From assembly GCA_012064385.1 (NCBI GenBank), contig QRDG01001914.1, positions 682,001-746,000 on the forward strand: a stretch of 64,000 nt of DNA. The letters are read 5' to 3'. This document shows positions 44,295 to 55,223 of the stretch, one piece after another. The translations under genes and the position numbers were made by a program. The notes beneath the pieces were generated by a model that saw only the letters and a program-made list of their open reading frames with translations, did no database searches and was not told the origin of the DNA. Each line of letters starts with the position of its first letter. Position 1 is the stretch's first letter. Source of the stretch: Puccinellia tenuiflora (lineage: Eukaryota; Streptophyta; Magnoliopsida; Poales; Poaceae).

Positions 44295-44373
44295 CCTTTA
44301 GTCCCGGTCCGTGACACCAACCGGGACTATAGGGGTCTTAGTCCCGGTTGGTGTCACGGACCGGGACTAAAGG
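44295..44373. repeat. Perfect 35-bp inverted repeat with 9-nt loop
   Basis: Arms 44295-44329 and 44339-44373 are exactly complementary (left arm begins cctttagtcccggtccgtga), separated by nine bases. It is part of the right subterminal region of CACTA element 1. Confidence 0.95.
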
Positions 44374-44600
44374 CCGATTTGAGCCTACTTGGTCCCTCTC
44401 CGCGGATTTCTTCCTCATTTTTGCCGCCAGGCCCAAGACGCAGACGCCTCCGGGCTCCTCTCACGCGACGACGCCGCCAGGCTGCCAAAATCTGGCCGCC
44501 GCCGCCGCCGCCGCCGTCGCTCGCGTCCCTCTTCCTCGCCGCCGTCCCCCGCGCGCTCCGCCTAAGGTACGGCCCTCTCAAACTCTAGATCGGCGCGGCG

Positions 44601-44700
44601 GTGGTCCGATGGCACGAACCCTAGCTAGAATCGGCGGCGGCGGTGGTCCGATGGCACGAACCCTAGCTAGAATCGGCGGCGGCGGTGGTCCGGTGACCTT
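44601..44700. repeat. 42-bp tandem repeat, ~2.4 copies
   Basis: The unit starts tggtccgatggcacgaaccc and continues ctagctagaatcggcgg. It lies in GC-rich DNA between the CACTA 1 subterminal repeats and the N base. Confidence 0.85.
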
Positions 44701-45022
44701 AAATCGGCGGCGGGGACAGTTCGTAGATAGGAAATAAACTTCATTACATTACTTAGTTCATTACATTTACTTAGTGGGGGGAGGGGGAGGTCCTAGCTAG
44801 TCCTCGTCGCCCTCCCTCGTCGGAGAGGATGACGTACGGTGGTGCCTCCCACAGATGCGCAGGCGGCGGCGGCGGCTGCTGCTGCTGCTCCATGGGGACG
44901 TCCCGCGGCGGCGTCCCTGGCTCCTCCGGGATGGCGTCCTGGGGCGGCGGCGGCGGCGGCAGCTGGGGCACAGTCGTGAATACCCACGACTGCCCGAACA
45001 GCTCCGGTGGGAATCTCACCGA

Positions 45023-45023
45023 N
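45023..45023. other. Ambiguous base / possible assembly junction
   Basis: Single N. DNA to the left is CACTA-associated and GC-rich. DNA to the right ends within 70 bp in gagatgctctaatc, the look of a Harbinger right terminus (GAGATGCTC then TAA at 45092-45094). The two sides may not be truly adjacent. Confidence 0.6.
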
Positions 45024-45687
45024 GGAGACATCGGGAGATAGATTGTCATTGTTTCATAAAGCTATCACCCTTCCATCATTTTGAGATGCTCTAATCTTTA
45101 GAGGGGAAGATCAATTCCATCCCAATGTCCAACAAGGTCGATCAGCTTTGGTACGGATCCTTGATCCCGACGAGGGAAGCGTTAGTTAGGAAGAAAGTGG
45201 ACATAGACTTCCATGACCATGCTCGAGTTATGTAGCAAAAAACGGTGGTTGGGGAAAGCGGACAGACCGCCAAAATATTGTGGACATCGATGGCGCATCC
45301 CTGGAGTCCGCATGGTCCACATCGAACGTAAACGCTTTGCGCCTCCGGTAAGGAGTTGAGCCAGGTCCCGGGCTACCCGGGCCTAAATGCCTAATAGAGT
45401 GTTCCAACGATGCACAACAAACTAACAGTACCTAGTTGTGTGACAGAAAAAACAAGTGGTAATCAGTAACCCCATGCAACGACCCTATGCATCGATTTCA
45501 TATAACTCATACGCGTCCCTTCCCAGTCATTCTATCATCAATTGTTTTATAATGTTTCAAACCAAGAAGTAAATCTAAAACTTTGTTGTCAAGAAGGATC
45601 TTCGTGTATAACAACGACGTCTATCATGTCATACAAAATGATAATCTTTGGAATTTTTAGAATTCTAACTTTACCAGTTAGATATTA
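45024..45687. other. Intergenic, no gene recognised
   Basis: Possible Harbinger right end at 45083-45091, otherwise featureless. No coding sequence supported. Confidence 0.4.
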
Positions 45688-45892
45688 CTCCCTCTGTACT
45701 GGGTAATATATAATTAATTATAGGGATTGAGAAAGTGTAAATTGTACCATTAGATTCGCCTTACAAAATTATTTTATTTCATATATCTATATGCTAATTT
45801 TGTGAACATATTATAAGTACAAATAATAGTCAAAGTTGGGCGTTGTTGACGGGCGAAATTAAAGGGCGGCATATATTTTGCGACGGAGGGAG
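45688..45892. mobile_element. Stowaway MITE, 205 bp
   Basis: Starts CTCCCTCTGTACTGGG and ends GCGACGGAGGGAG, flanked by TA (45686-45687 and 45893-45894). Confidence 0.85.
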
Positions 45893-47093
45893 TATTAAAA
45901 GACACCATGACATAACATCTAGCTCAAATGGTTGGTGCGGTGGATGTAAAATTCAACACTTGTGTTTAAATCCTCACCGAGGAAAATTTAGATTTATTTT
46001 TATTTTGAGGGCAGGTCTTTCCTAAGAGCTCCTATGTAGTGCTCGGGGCGGTGCACCACACCCCTCGCATTTGAGGTTGCCCGCACCCTACCACAAGGCA
46101 ACACCATCGCCAACACCTGCTGCTTGAGAATCCCAAGGAGGGTGAGGCCCAGGCTGCCGCTCTGCTCTGTTGAGCCAGAAAGCTCGGATCCATTGGTCCC
46201 CTTCGCCTTTTTGTCAAGGGAGAGGAGGGAGGAGTGGAGCTCAACTCCACCACTAGATCGGCAACGGAGAGACAATGAGCGATGCGGCAGATGGCCGTTG
46301 TATCCACGGTTCACACCACGTCAAATCCCACGTCTCTCACACGCCCCGCGCGAGACCCAGACACTCTATGTCTAGCCATGACCAGCAAGTCTCATACTAG
46401 ACGGAGGGCGGTCCACTACGCAATGCAACAGAAACCTCAACAGAGAATGAGATGTGAAATGTCGATTGTGCCCTGACAAGTGAGCCAAAATATAGGGTGA
46501 AACCATAGCGGAACCCGTCGAATTTTGGATCGAAATTTTTCTCACCGGGAGATCTCAACATTATCTAAGCATTAGTCAATTTGAGGTCTTTTTACCTGTA
46601 CTTTTTTATTTTCTTTTATAAAACTTATTGAGCTGTACACATTGTATATTTCTTTCGTCAAGATGTGTTTGTTTTCTTGGTTTGTCTTGTTTGCTGGAAG
46701 TAAATCTCAGACTCAGGCATCTCGTGGAGAATAAAAAATAGGACATGACCATTATACATTTGAGTATCTGACTAGCTCTATATATGTATGTTTCTACTTC
46801 TACTGCGCTTGTTCGGTATTTTACATGTATCTACCTCTATGGTACATTTGTTACTAGAGGTTTAGATCAGGCAAAATCTTTGACAAGTAACAAATTCGAC
46901 TATTCTTTTATTTTTCTGTGCCAATCATGGGTTACCATGTTGTTGTGCCAGAAGAACTACAAGTTACGCAAGAATATTCAATGACACATCCTCACTGTCG
47001 TCCATCCTCATGCAACGAATAAAGCACCCAACTAGAGACTGGAGATTGGTCCGTGTGAAAAACCTTATGGGCATTATCGGTTAAATTCGATTA
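45893..47093. other. Gene-free interval
   Basis: Near 45915-46000 a degenerate tRNA-like stretch (tagctcaaatggttgg, then gtttaaatcctc) precedes a T-rich run. ORFs at 46000-46375 on both strands are short and lack domains. Confidence 0.4.
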
Positions 47094-47191
47094 CTCTCTC
47101 TCTCCGATCCATATAAAGTGTCACTCATTTTGTACTATGTTAGGACAAACTTTGTATTAACTAGACGACACTTTTTATGGATCGGAAGGAG
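47094..47191. mobile_element. Stowaway MITE, 98 bp
   Basis: Starts CTCTCTCTCTCCGATCC and ends GGATCGGAAGGAG, flanked by TA (47092-47093 and 47192-47193). It shares the aagtgtca/tgacactt-type core with the MITE at 13797, so both belong to one family. Confidence 0.9.
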
Positions 47192-47193
47192 TA

Positions 47194-47752
47194 TGTTTTA
47201 TTGATGGCTTAGGCCACTCTCTATATTCTCCTTCTATAACAATACAAAATGCAAAGCTTTTGCCTTGTTTAAAAATAACATAGACTGAAATAATGTTGCT
47301 GAGAGATTATGAAATTTCTGAGTAACCTGTCGTAGAGGGAAAGGTATAACCAATTCATACAGAAGAATAGAGTTGACCTAGTTATAAGAGAAACTAGACC
47401 CAAAAACTATACATTGCCCTGTCTATAAAGAATAACTAAGCGAAAAACCACAGATATAATGGAACGTTGTTGCTTATATGACCCTATTCCACCAACACAA
47501 AATACACGCCTCCGCTTTCAGGCTGCCACCCTAACTTACATCACTCCATACCAAAACCACATGCGAGCCACAATAGCGCGCGACTTGACCATCTTGTAGG
47601 TATCCCCAACAGTCCAAGCGAGGACACACAAAGATGGAACGTCATGCCGAATTCAGGGCCTCCCTTTTGAGTCCCAACGTAGCTGCCGGCCTGGTTAACC
47701 TAAGGTGAACCGGTTAGACGATCAAACTTTGCCCGGATAGCACCAACACGTC
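47194..47752. other. Intergenic, no gene recognised
   Basis: Between the Stowaway MITE and the LTR retrotransposon. No coding sequence or repeat termini. Confidence 0.45.
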
Positions 47753-48339
47753 TGACGAGGGCATCCTATTGAAGGTTGGCACTTCGCACGCCAAGACAAC
47801 CAACTGTATTTAATAATATGTCTAAGGCCGAACCGAAGAAGGAGGAGCTGAAACCAATTTCCGAACACCTCGGAAAAAGTAGCAGTTTCGCTCGTCCCAG
47901 ATATAGCCCGGACATAGCCTCGACATTGTGGGATTTTAAGATTTTAAGTCGTTTTCAGGTTTGGGTCTTAGGTCTGTTTGGGGTCTGTCCCATCCGAATT
48001 AGGTTGAGAGTCACCCATATAAAGCGTTTGGCCGCCGGCTATGTATGGGTGATTAGATTGGAGATTGAGTTTAGACATCGAGTGTGTCGACGTGTGTATC
48101 ATCCCTCCGGGGATGGCGCTGCCGTATTATCAAGTAAAGATATGATTGCGTGAAGGTTCTTGCGTGATCAAGGATTATCGTACCGTGGTGTGAGGCGTGT
48201 TGATCATCATCATGTTGTGTGTTGGATTCGTTCCTCATCTTCAGGTTGCGTGGATTGATCCCGTGATTAGAAGGTTTGTATCTAATTGTCTTGTGGTGAA
48301 AGATCGGGCTAAACTCAAGGATCTACTTGATCCTTAACA
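47753..48339 (+). repeat. 5' LTR
   Basis: 587 bp beginning TGACGAGGGCATCC and ending ccttaaca. It matches the 3' LTR over nearly its whole length, with substitutions and a few indels. The motif atatagcccggacat recurs inside both LTRs and again internally near 48630-48680. Confidence 0.92.
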
Positions 48340-48341
48340 TG

Positions 48342-48350
48342 TGGTATCGG
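48342..48350 (+). promoter_or_regulatory. Primer-binding site, tRNA-Met-like
   Basis: tggtatcgg lies two bases after the 5' LTR. It resembles the tggtatcaga sequence complementary to initiator tRNA-Met used by many plant Ty3 elements, with mismatches. Confidence 0.65.
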
Positions 48351-49273
48351 ATTTCTGGGTTGATCACCGCGAGTTCATCCTATTGAGATTGATTTGTAGG
48401 TTTTGTCAAGAATCATAGATCTGTTTTGTTGGGATTGTTTGAGATCATAGTTCTCTTGCAAATTGTTGGAGGAAGCTGTTGAGTTTGCTAGATTGCATCT
48501 CGGCAAGTTGGGGAAGAAGGAGTCAAGGCGGCTGGGTTCAATCTGTTCAGATCGGAAAATTTCTGTCACGCCCCGGATATAGACCGGATAGTCTAGGGAA
48601 AGTTCGCGACATTACAGTACAAGTACGGATATAGCCCGGCTAGCTAGAGGCCGGACATAGCCCGGACATTGACAGGACAAAATTTTCAGCAGTTTTGACA
48701 GGTTTAGAAACATGAGTTCAGAATATTCTGCCCAGGTCATATTTGATTCAGTTTCTGAAATAGCAAGGGTTCATGCACTGGCTAACCGTGATTCGGCACA
48801 GTTAGTCAAACCTATGCAGGTGCTATTTGTAGAACTTAAGGCAAAGTTGGCCTTAATTAAACGGAGGTCCTAACATATGGCAATAGTTCAGAGGGCCGTT
48901 GACAAGGAGGAAGAAGGTGTACCGTTGAGTGGGCTGAATGTGCAACTCAAGCGGGTACGGGATGACACTTGCATGACCATTGATAGAGGATAGTGTTGGA
49001 ATCTATTTCAGACGAAATGCTTGATTAAGGGCAAGGCGTGCAAGCTCATAATTGATGGTGGTATGATGCATGTAAAATGCATACATAAACTTTGCACTAT
49101 AATACTTGTATTCCATTCATATTTGCATCATATAAGGGGTATATTACTGTTATTTAATGATTTTTAGTAATTAATAATGATTTCCCCTATTTATGAAATT
49201 AATCCTGCGCAGGCAGAAATACCCTATTTCTTTCCTTATTTATTTCAGGGCCTTAACGACGTCATAATGAGCT

Positions 49274-49483
49274 GCAAATTTACGGGGATCATTTTTTTGG
49301 AAGGATGATGACCTCGGAGCGAAGGAGGCAAGCAAAAGGAGCTGGAGGGCCAAAAGAGGGTGCCCCACACGGCCAGGAGCAAATTTACGGGGATCATTTT
49401 TTTGGAAGGATGATGACCTCGGAGCGAAGGAGGCAAGCAAACGGAGGCTGGAGGGCCAAAAGAGGGTGCCCCACGTGGCCCCT
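49274..49483. repeat. 105-bp tandem duplication in the solo LTR
   Basis: Unit 1 is 49274-49378 and unit 2 starts at 49379. Both begin gcaaatttacggggatcatt. The repeat lies upstream of the TATA-type box, so it may duplicate LTR enhancer sequence. Confidence 0.88.
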
Positions 49484-49576
49484 GTACCTGGCCGCGTGGG
49501 CCCACCTCTTTTGTGCCTCGTGGCTCCGTTTGCGTCGATCCTTCTTCCCGAAGCTTCCTCGTGACCTAGAAACTCC

Positions 49577-49584
49577 TATATAAA
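49577..49584 (+). promoter_or_regulatory. TATA box of the solo LTR
   Basis: TATATAAA followed by a C-rich transcription-start-like region. Position and context fit the U3/R boundary of an LTR promoter reading rightwards. Confidence 0.6.
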
Positions 49585-51943
49585 GAGCCCCCCGACGTTC
49601 TTCGTAAAGGAGAGCCGCCACACGAGAAAACAAGAAACAGAGACCAGGAGGCTGCAGATTGGAGGGGAAAACTCCGGCGGAGCGCTATCGGAGAGGTCTC
49701 CTTCTTCTCCATCGACATCTCCACTGTCTCCATGATGAAGAGGGAGTAGTCCACCTCTGGACTATGGGTTTGTGGAAGTAGCATATGTATCTCTCTCTCT
49801 TGAGCTTCACTAATTAGCACCGTATAAGCTGCTGAACATGATTACGGTCATCGTTGTATTACCTTTGTGGTGGATCTTTTTATGAGTTAATATATGTTGA
49901 GATTGCAATGATTATTCAGTTATGAAAGTAGATGCATATTATGTACCCCGTTCTTGTATCCTTGTTTTGATCAAGCATGTTTATGAGAGCGCGTGAGGGG
50001 AACGTGTGCATTAGTTGGAGTAACGGGGGTGGTGATGTGATAGGCTGACAACTTAATATCGCGATTCATTGGGTGTTTACCTTACTTTGTTGCCTCACTA
50101 GGGATAAACCAAAATACCATGTTGCAAGGTATGAGGAGTGACAAGCCTCTACCTATGACTAGATCCAGCATTTTCTTATTTTCACTTCATGTCATTAATC
50201 TTAAGGCTATACTCTGAGTCATCTTAATTACTGAGGTGTTATGATTTAGTTCGCATCTTTGTGGAGTATAGTGAGACTAATAATCAAAAGGTCTCTATGT
50301 TAGGACGTGATGCCCATATAATTAGTAACATGTCATTAAACTTGTTTGCAATCTCATATGTTAATTCTATGTCTACTTATTTGCCACACTATATTAAAGA
50401 GAGAGTGCATGTGTGAAACCATGAATCCCGGTCCACTTTTAATCATAAGAAACACCTTTCCATTACACTTTTGTTGCATTGTTATTCTATGAAACTATAA
50501 AAACTTAAACACCTTACCTTTTGTATTCACCATCCAAAACCCAAAAATACATCTCATATCATTACCATTATCATTACTTTCATCCTTGCATTATTACTTA
50601 CCACCATTGCATATTTATTTACTGTTTTGCATTCATTATTATCTTAATATCATTCTCACACCTTGTGCTTGACAACCACTTGGTGAGGTTGAGGGCACAA
50701 AGCAATCTACTTTGATTGCAGGAAATCTGGAGAAGGACAAGAAGATAAAATCCCCACTACTGATTCCCCGAGAGTTCGATATTAAACCCTCGAGTCACCC
50801 TCGTGGGGAAAAACTTCCACTTCTACATACTCTACACTTGGAGGCTCAACCTAACCCATATATTATCTTCCTTTCAGGGTATCAAGAGTGCTTCTTGGCG
50901 TAGTTGAGGGAGAAGAACACTCTCATCAATTCCACCTTCAGCATGGTACCAATGGCATAAGCAAGGCAATGGTGATATCTTTGAGGTTGTCCACATGGTG
51001 TATTCCTGAACCTAAGCATGTCAAGTGGTTGAATAGCTGCGGTATGCTAAAGGTTACACATGAGGTACATGTGCCATTTACATTTGGTGAGTATGATGAT
51101 GAGGTGGAGTGCGGTATGTTGCCATTGGATTTGTGTAGACTGTTAGTTGGTCGTCCATGGCAGTATGATCGCAATGCTATGCATGCTGAGAGATCAAATA
51201 CATATACCTTCAAGCATAATGGCAAACAACGGATTTGAAGCCTATGACGGATGACAAGATCCAATCTGATGTATTGTTGATTGTGCGCAAGGAGAAAGTC
51301 ATAAGATGACGCCACAGCCGAGAATAGTTAAACTTCAAAAAGAGGAGCATGATACAGGGTGCATCAAAACTCATGATTCAACTGTGCAGGTGGACGACAA
51401 GCTGAGTATTGTGCATGTTGGTGGTCAGCCGGTTGAAGTGCAGCCTTAGTGGTAGAAGAAGGATGTTGCAGCGTGTTCTACTCATTCAGTTTGTTTCCGC
51501 AAGGGCATTCAAACCGATGTTGTTCGTGATGATCGTAGCTCGGTGCATGTGGAGGCGTGGGTCTTAGACCGCAACTTTGTTAGACCAGATGTGCGGAGAG
51601 TTGGAGCAGCAGTGCGCATGCACAGAGGAAAAGATGGACATGTTCGTCAATTGTGTGGACCTCGCATTGCACCTTTTTGCACATATATACAAAGAAGGTT
51701 CACACCAATGTTCAAAAGGTTGCGTCAAGGGTTGATAAGAAGGCGAAGGAGGTGGCGCCGAATTCCAAACAAATATGGAGAAGAAAGGAGGCGCCAAGTG
51801 CAGCGGCTAGTCAAGCTATCTGAGAGGGAGGATGTGGTGTGGCAGATCTGCAAGACTTGTGTAAGGACAAGAAGTGTGGCGATGTTGCTAATCTGAAGCC
51901 ACCCATTGGAGAAGACGTTCCAGCGTTGAGGACAACACCTTTC

Positions 51944-51957
51944 GAAGGAGGGGAGGA
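51944..51957 (+). promoter_or_regulatory. Polypurine tract
   Basis: gaaggaggggagga directly precedes the 3' LTR, the expected place for plus-strand priming. Confidence 0.8.
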
Positions 51958-52535
51958 TGATGAGGGCATCCTATTGAAGGTTGGCACGCCAGGACATCTG
52001 GGAGAAGGAGGAGGTGAACCCAATTTCCGAACATCTCCGAAAAAGTAGCAGTTTTGCTCATCCCGAATATAGCCCGGACATATCTCGGATATAGCCCGGA
52101 CATTGCGGAATTTTCAGATTTGAAGTCGGTTTTAGGTTTGGTTCGACCAGGTTTGGGTCTTAGGTCGGTTTGGGGTCTGTCCCATCCGAATTAGGTTGAG
52201 AGTCACCCATCTAAAGGGTTTGGCCGCCGGCCATGTATGGGAGATTAGATTGGAGATTGAGTTTAGACATCGAGTGTGTCGATGTGTGTATCATCCCTTC
52301 GGGGACGGCGCCGCCCTATTATCAAGTAAAGGTATGATTGCGTGAAGGTTCTTGCGTGATCAAGGATTACCGTGCCATGGTGTGAGGCGTGTTGATAATC
52401 ATCATGTTGTGTGCTGGATTCGTTCCTCATCTTCAGGTTGTGTGGATTGATCCCGTGATTAGAAGGTTCGTATCTAATTATCTTGCGGTGAAAGTATTGG
52501 GCAAAACTCAAGGATCATATACTTGATCCTTATCA
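51958..52535 (+). repeat. 3' LTR
   Basis: 578 bp beginning TGATGAGGGCATCC and ending ccttatca. It pairs with the 5' LTR; the difference between the two could date the insertion. Confidence 0.92.
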
Positions 52536-52562
52536 ACGTCACCACCCTAACCATGCAGCTTA

Positions 52563-52945
52563 GAGCAAGAACAACAATGTAGCCTAGCCGACTGTTTTCT
52601 ACACTCTCATGCCATGTCACACTAAAACCATCATAAATATGTATTTTATAATAAGCTGGCTATTATAAGTTGGCTCTATAAATATTTAAATATTATAATA
52701 TTATAGTTGCATATGCATGTCATGTGTTGGGCTTACATGCAAGATCCAAAAGATGCCGAGCGCCGGTTCAAGCACTTGCATGCGGCTGCAAGCTAGCTGT
52801 TGTTTCTCGTAAGATGTGATGTAGGCCAGCGATAACTGAAGGGCCAGCTCCATTCTCTCACCCACGCTCTCTCTCTCCTCCACGTAAGATTCCGCTGACG
52901 TGGAAGAGCTAATAGCCAGATGAATAGGTGTTGTCGAACTTGCTC
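52563..52945. mobile_element. Harbinger/Tourist-like MITE, 383 bp
   Basis: Ends GAGCAAGAACAACA and TGTTGTCGAACTTGCTC are inverted repeats. The flanks are TTA (52560-52562) and TTG (52946-52948), a target duplication with one mismatch. No gene inside. Confidence 0.65.
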
Positions 52946-53875
52946 TTGTGACCTAAAACTAATTTTGTAGGGGGGCGGTTATAATGAACCGCTAGTTCAA
53001 CTGCAGTTCAATGTACCTGACCGAACTGGACAATGCTACCGGATGGGATCATCCACTTCAATAGTTTGAGCTCTGACACGACAAGGATACGTTGGACGGA
53101 AGCAAATATTATGTTTTGAATTTATGTTCTCTAAAAAAACATTGTAGTACTCCCATCCCCTTCCCCCGCCATGTTCTCTTCTCTCTCTTACTTCCTTCCA
53201 AATTAGACGGGCAAAGAGACACCCCGTAAGAGACGTGATGATGGAGAACACAATATTTGGCGCATGGAGAGCGTATCAGAAAAGACGTTAGATCAAGTAG
53301 GACTTATTATAGTGATTTCTTGAAATCCTTCGATCCGGTTCTACACGTCCAATAAAAAAATCACGGTGAGACAACTCCTCACTGGTGATGAATTGGTTGG
53401 CAGCTCATATAACTGGATGTAGGCCTAGTTCTCTTCGGGCCTTCCCCAAATTTTCGGAGAAGTCGACCCCCGAAATTTGGTTAGGCTTCTAAACTTGGGG
53501 TGCCGAGTTCTTAAAAAAGTTTGGCGGAGGGCCTCTTCTTGGGGAAGCCATCATAAAATCAGAAAATAACTAGAACTAGGCAATCGGCACACAATTCAAC
53601 TGTTCAGGTCCAATACATCATCTACTTTTGGTTAGACCCTTAGTATTCATGAAGTCCAAGACAGTGGTCACGCCCACTCCCAAGCAACACATCTCGCTCC
53701 CTCACCTTGCCCAAGCACCCGGCTACACGGCATACCTTGATCAGTTGCATATGTTGTTGTTGAAGAAGCCAGCGCCGTTGGGTAGCTTTCCTAAGCGAGG
53801 AGCCGACGTCTCCACAACAAACATGTGTTAAAATTACTCCTCAGCTCACCCCTTCTCTATCATTTCCCGGTTGCT
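52946..53875. other. Intergenic, no gene recognised
   Basis: About 930 bp between the MITE and CACTA element 2. Short ORFs only, without domains. Confidence 0.45.
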
Positions 53876-53894
53876 CACTACGGGAGACACTGGC

Positions 53895-54323
53895 TTTGCC
53901 GTGCGGCCAAAATGCACGGCAAAGGACCCAATACGCACGGCAAGCTTTACCGTGCGTAGGCGGACGGCAAAGACCGCACGGCAAAGCCTTGCCCGGCAAA
54001 GGGTACTTTGCCGTGCGCCTCTCCGAACACGCACGGCAAAGCCTTTGCGTGCGGCCTTACCTTTGCCGTGCGGCGCAACGCTTTGCCGTGCAAACGGCTT
54101 TGCCGTGCGCTGTCACGCACTGCCGTGCGGTGTCCTTTGCCGTGCGCCTTCCAGCCGCCACGCACGGCAAAGAGCGCACCTTTGCCGTGCGCCGCTCGTC
54201 CACCCGCACGGCAAATCACTTCCCAGGCGTACCCAGGCCAGCCCCTGGCATTTCCTTTGCCGTGCGTATGCGCACGGCAAAGTGACCAAATGGTTCTTTG
54301 CCGTGCGCATACGCACGGCAAAG
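53895..54323. repeat. Subterminal TTTGCCGTGCG array (left)
   Basis: About twenty copies of TTTGCCGTGCG or CGCACGGCAAA in both orientations within 430 bp, several as back-to-back palindromes (for example 54297-54323). In CACTA elements such arrays bind the element-encoded DNA-binding protein. Confidence 0.9.
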
Positions 54324-55223
54324 GCCCTGGGGTTTTTCATTTTAATTCTGTTTCAGGGTTTAAACACAATTTAAACACAGTTTAAACACCAATATACCAC
54401 ACAAATAAATACACAATATAACATACAATCTGAGCAACACAACAACATAATCCAACTTCATCCAACAACATCCATTAAAGTAGAGTACATGAACATCAAC
54501 ATAAAGTGCACCGGCTCATCATCTCTTTGCCCAACACAATTAAACACACAATCTGAACATTAGTACATGACATCAATATAAACATAGGCCCTTATCCTCT
54601 CTTTGCATTAGATGGCCACATCTCCTTGCCCTTGTCCTTCTCCATCTCCTTGCCCTTCTTCTACAAGATCAAAAAGAAAGGTGAGATATCAACCTTGCAT
54701 TCTATTTCATATACTCCATTCGTTCACTTATATAAGACATTATAATTCTAATATTAGCATTCTAATTCATATACTCTAAAATTTCAACAAGTGTCTAAAA
54801 TTTGAACAAGTGCTAAAATTTCATAAAGTGGCTAAAATTTTAACTATGTGATGGCATCTTCACCAACTAAGCAATATAATATAAGATCATGGTAAACAAT
54901 ATAAAATGTCATCCTTTACCAACTAAGCAATATAAGATGGCATCCTTCATGGTAAATGGCATTAACATGGCAAATGACATCTTATGGCATGGCATGGCAA
55001 CATCCTCCAACAAGTGATGAATGTAGAGGAACTAACCTTTATTGTAGCTAACTATGTGATGGTCCGGATCCATCTCCTTGTCCGGATCCATCTCCTTGTC
55101 CACCATGTTCTACTAGGTGAAAAGAAAAATAATGAGATTGCTAAATTTCCAACAAGTGTGAGATAATAGAGTAAATTATGCAATTTTCAAGTTATTTTTG
55201 GTACAAGTGTGATCGATGTCATT
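54324..55223. other. AT-rich 3' non-coding part of CACTA element 2
   Basis: Lies between the left array and the 3' end of the Ptta-type gene. Low-complexity aatataa/acaac sequence. A repeated tccttgtccggatccatctc occurs near 55055-55100. No gene seen. Confidence 0.5.

Larger units (their letters stand above)
39250..45022 (+). mobile_element. CACTA element 1 (right end not found)
   Basis: Starts CACTAGTGGAAACAGGGGCT at 39250, preceded by TAA as possible 3-bp target duplication. The left subterminal region (39280-39540) repeats gtcccggttcgt and accggtac motifs; the right one (44216-44373) repeats the same family of motifs. Between them are a small membrane-protein gene and a TNP2-type transposase pseudogene, both on plus. 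The terminal CACTAGTG inverted copy is absent before the N at 45023, so the right boundary is provisional. Confidence 0.8.
49064..50943 (+). mobile_element. Solo LTR, 1,880 bp, inserted in the protease remnant
   Basis: Starts TGATGCATGTAAAATGC, ends ccaccttcagCA, and is flanked by TGGTA on both sides (49059-49063 and 50944-50948). Removing it joins IDGG directly to TNGISK. It has no LTR partner in the window. It carries a TATA-type box (49577-49584) and a 105-bp tandem duplication, as expected for a long Ty3-type LTR left by recombination. Confidence 0.85.
48720..51300 (+). pseudogene. Gag-end and protease remnant, split by an insertion
   Basis: Before the insert the frame reads CWNLFQTKCLIKGKACKLI and then IDGG at 49051-49062, the protease active-site region. 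After the insert it resumes NGISKAMVISLRLSTWCIPE and DLCRLLVGRPWQYDRN, typical of the Ty3 protease-to-polymerase linker. A TAG precedes CWNLF, and a frame change follows KHNGKQRI near 51233. No polymerase domains follow. This is a dead remnant. Confidence 0.75.
47753..52535 (+). mobile_element. Ty3-type LTR retrotransposon, non-autonomous, interrupted by a solo LTR
   Basis: Direct LTRs at 47753-48339 and 51958-52535, each TG...CA, are flanked by the duplication ACGTC (47748-47752 and 52536-52540). The primer-binding site follows the left LTR and a polypurine tract precedes the right LTR. Without the 1,880-bp insert, the internal region is about 1.74 kb. It keeps only gag-end and protease-like remnants; no reverse transcriptase, RNase H or integrase is visible, so it needed proteins from another element. 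Confidence 0.92.

Noticed and set aside
44771..45049. Minus-strand ORF with Pro and Gln runs as a second CACTA gene
   Set aside because: Simple-sequence content, spans the N base, and lacks any Ptta/En/Spm motif.
45910..46010. tRNA-like sequence
   Set aside because: Only A- and B-box-like patches; the stems do not pair well enough for a tRNA gene.
54000..54330. Palindromic TTTGCCGTGCG repeats as a CRISPR array
   Set aside because: Irregular spacing, both orientations, no unique spacers, and a eukaryotic CACTA context.
53871..54374. Overlapping Arg/Ala/Cys-rich ORFs at the left end of CACTA 2
   Set aside because: They read through the palindromic subterminal array in several frames.
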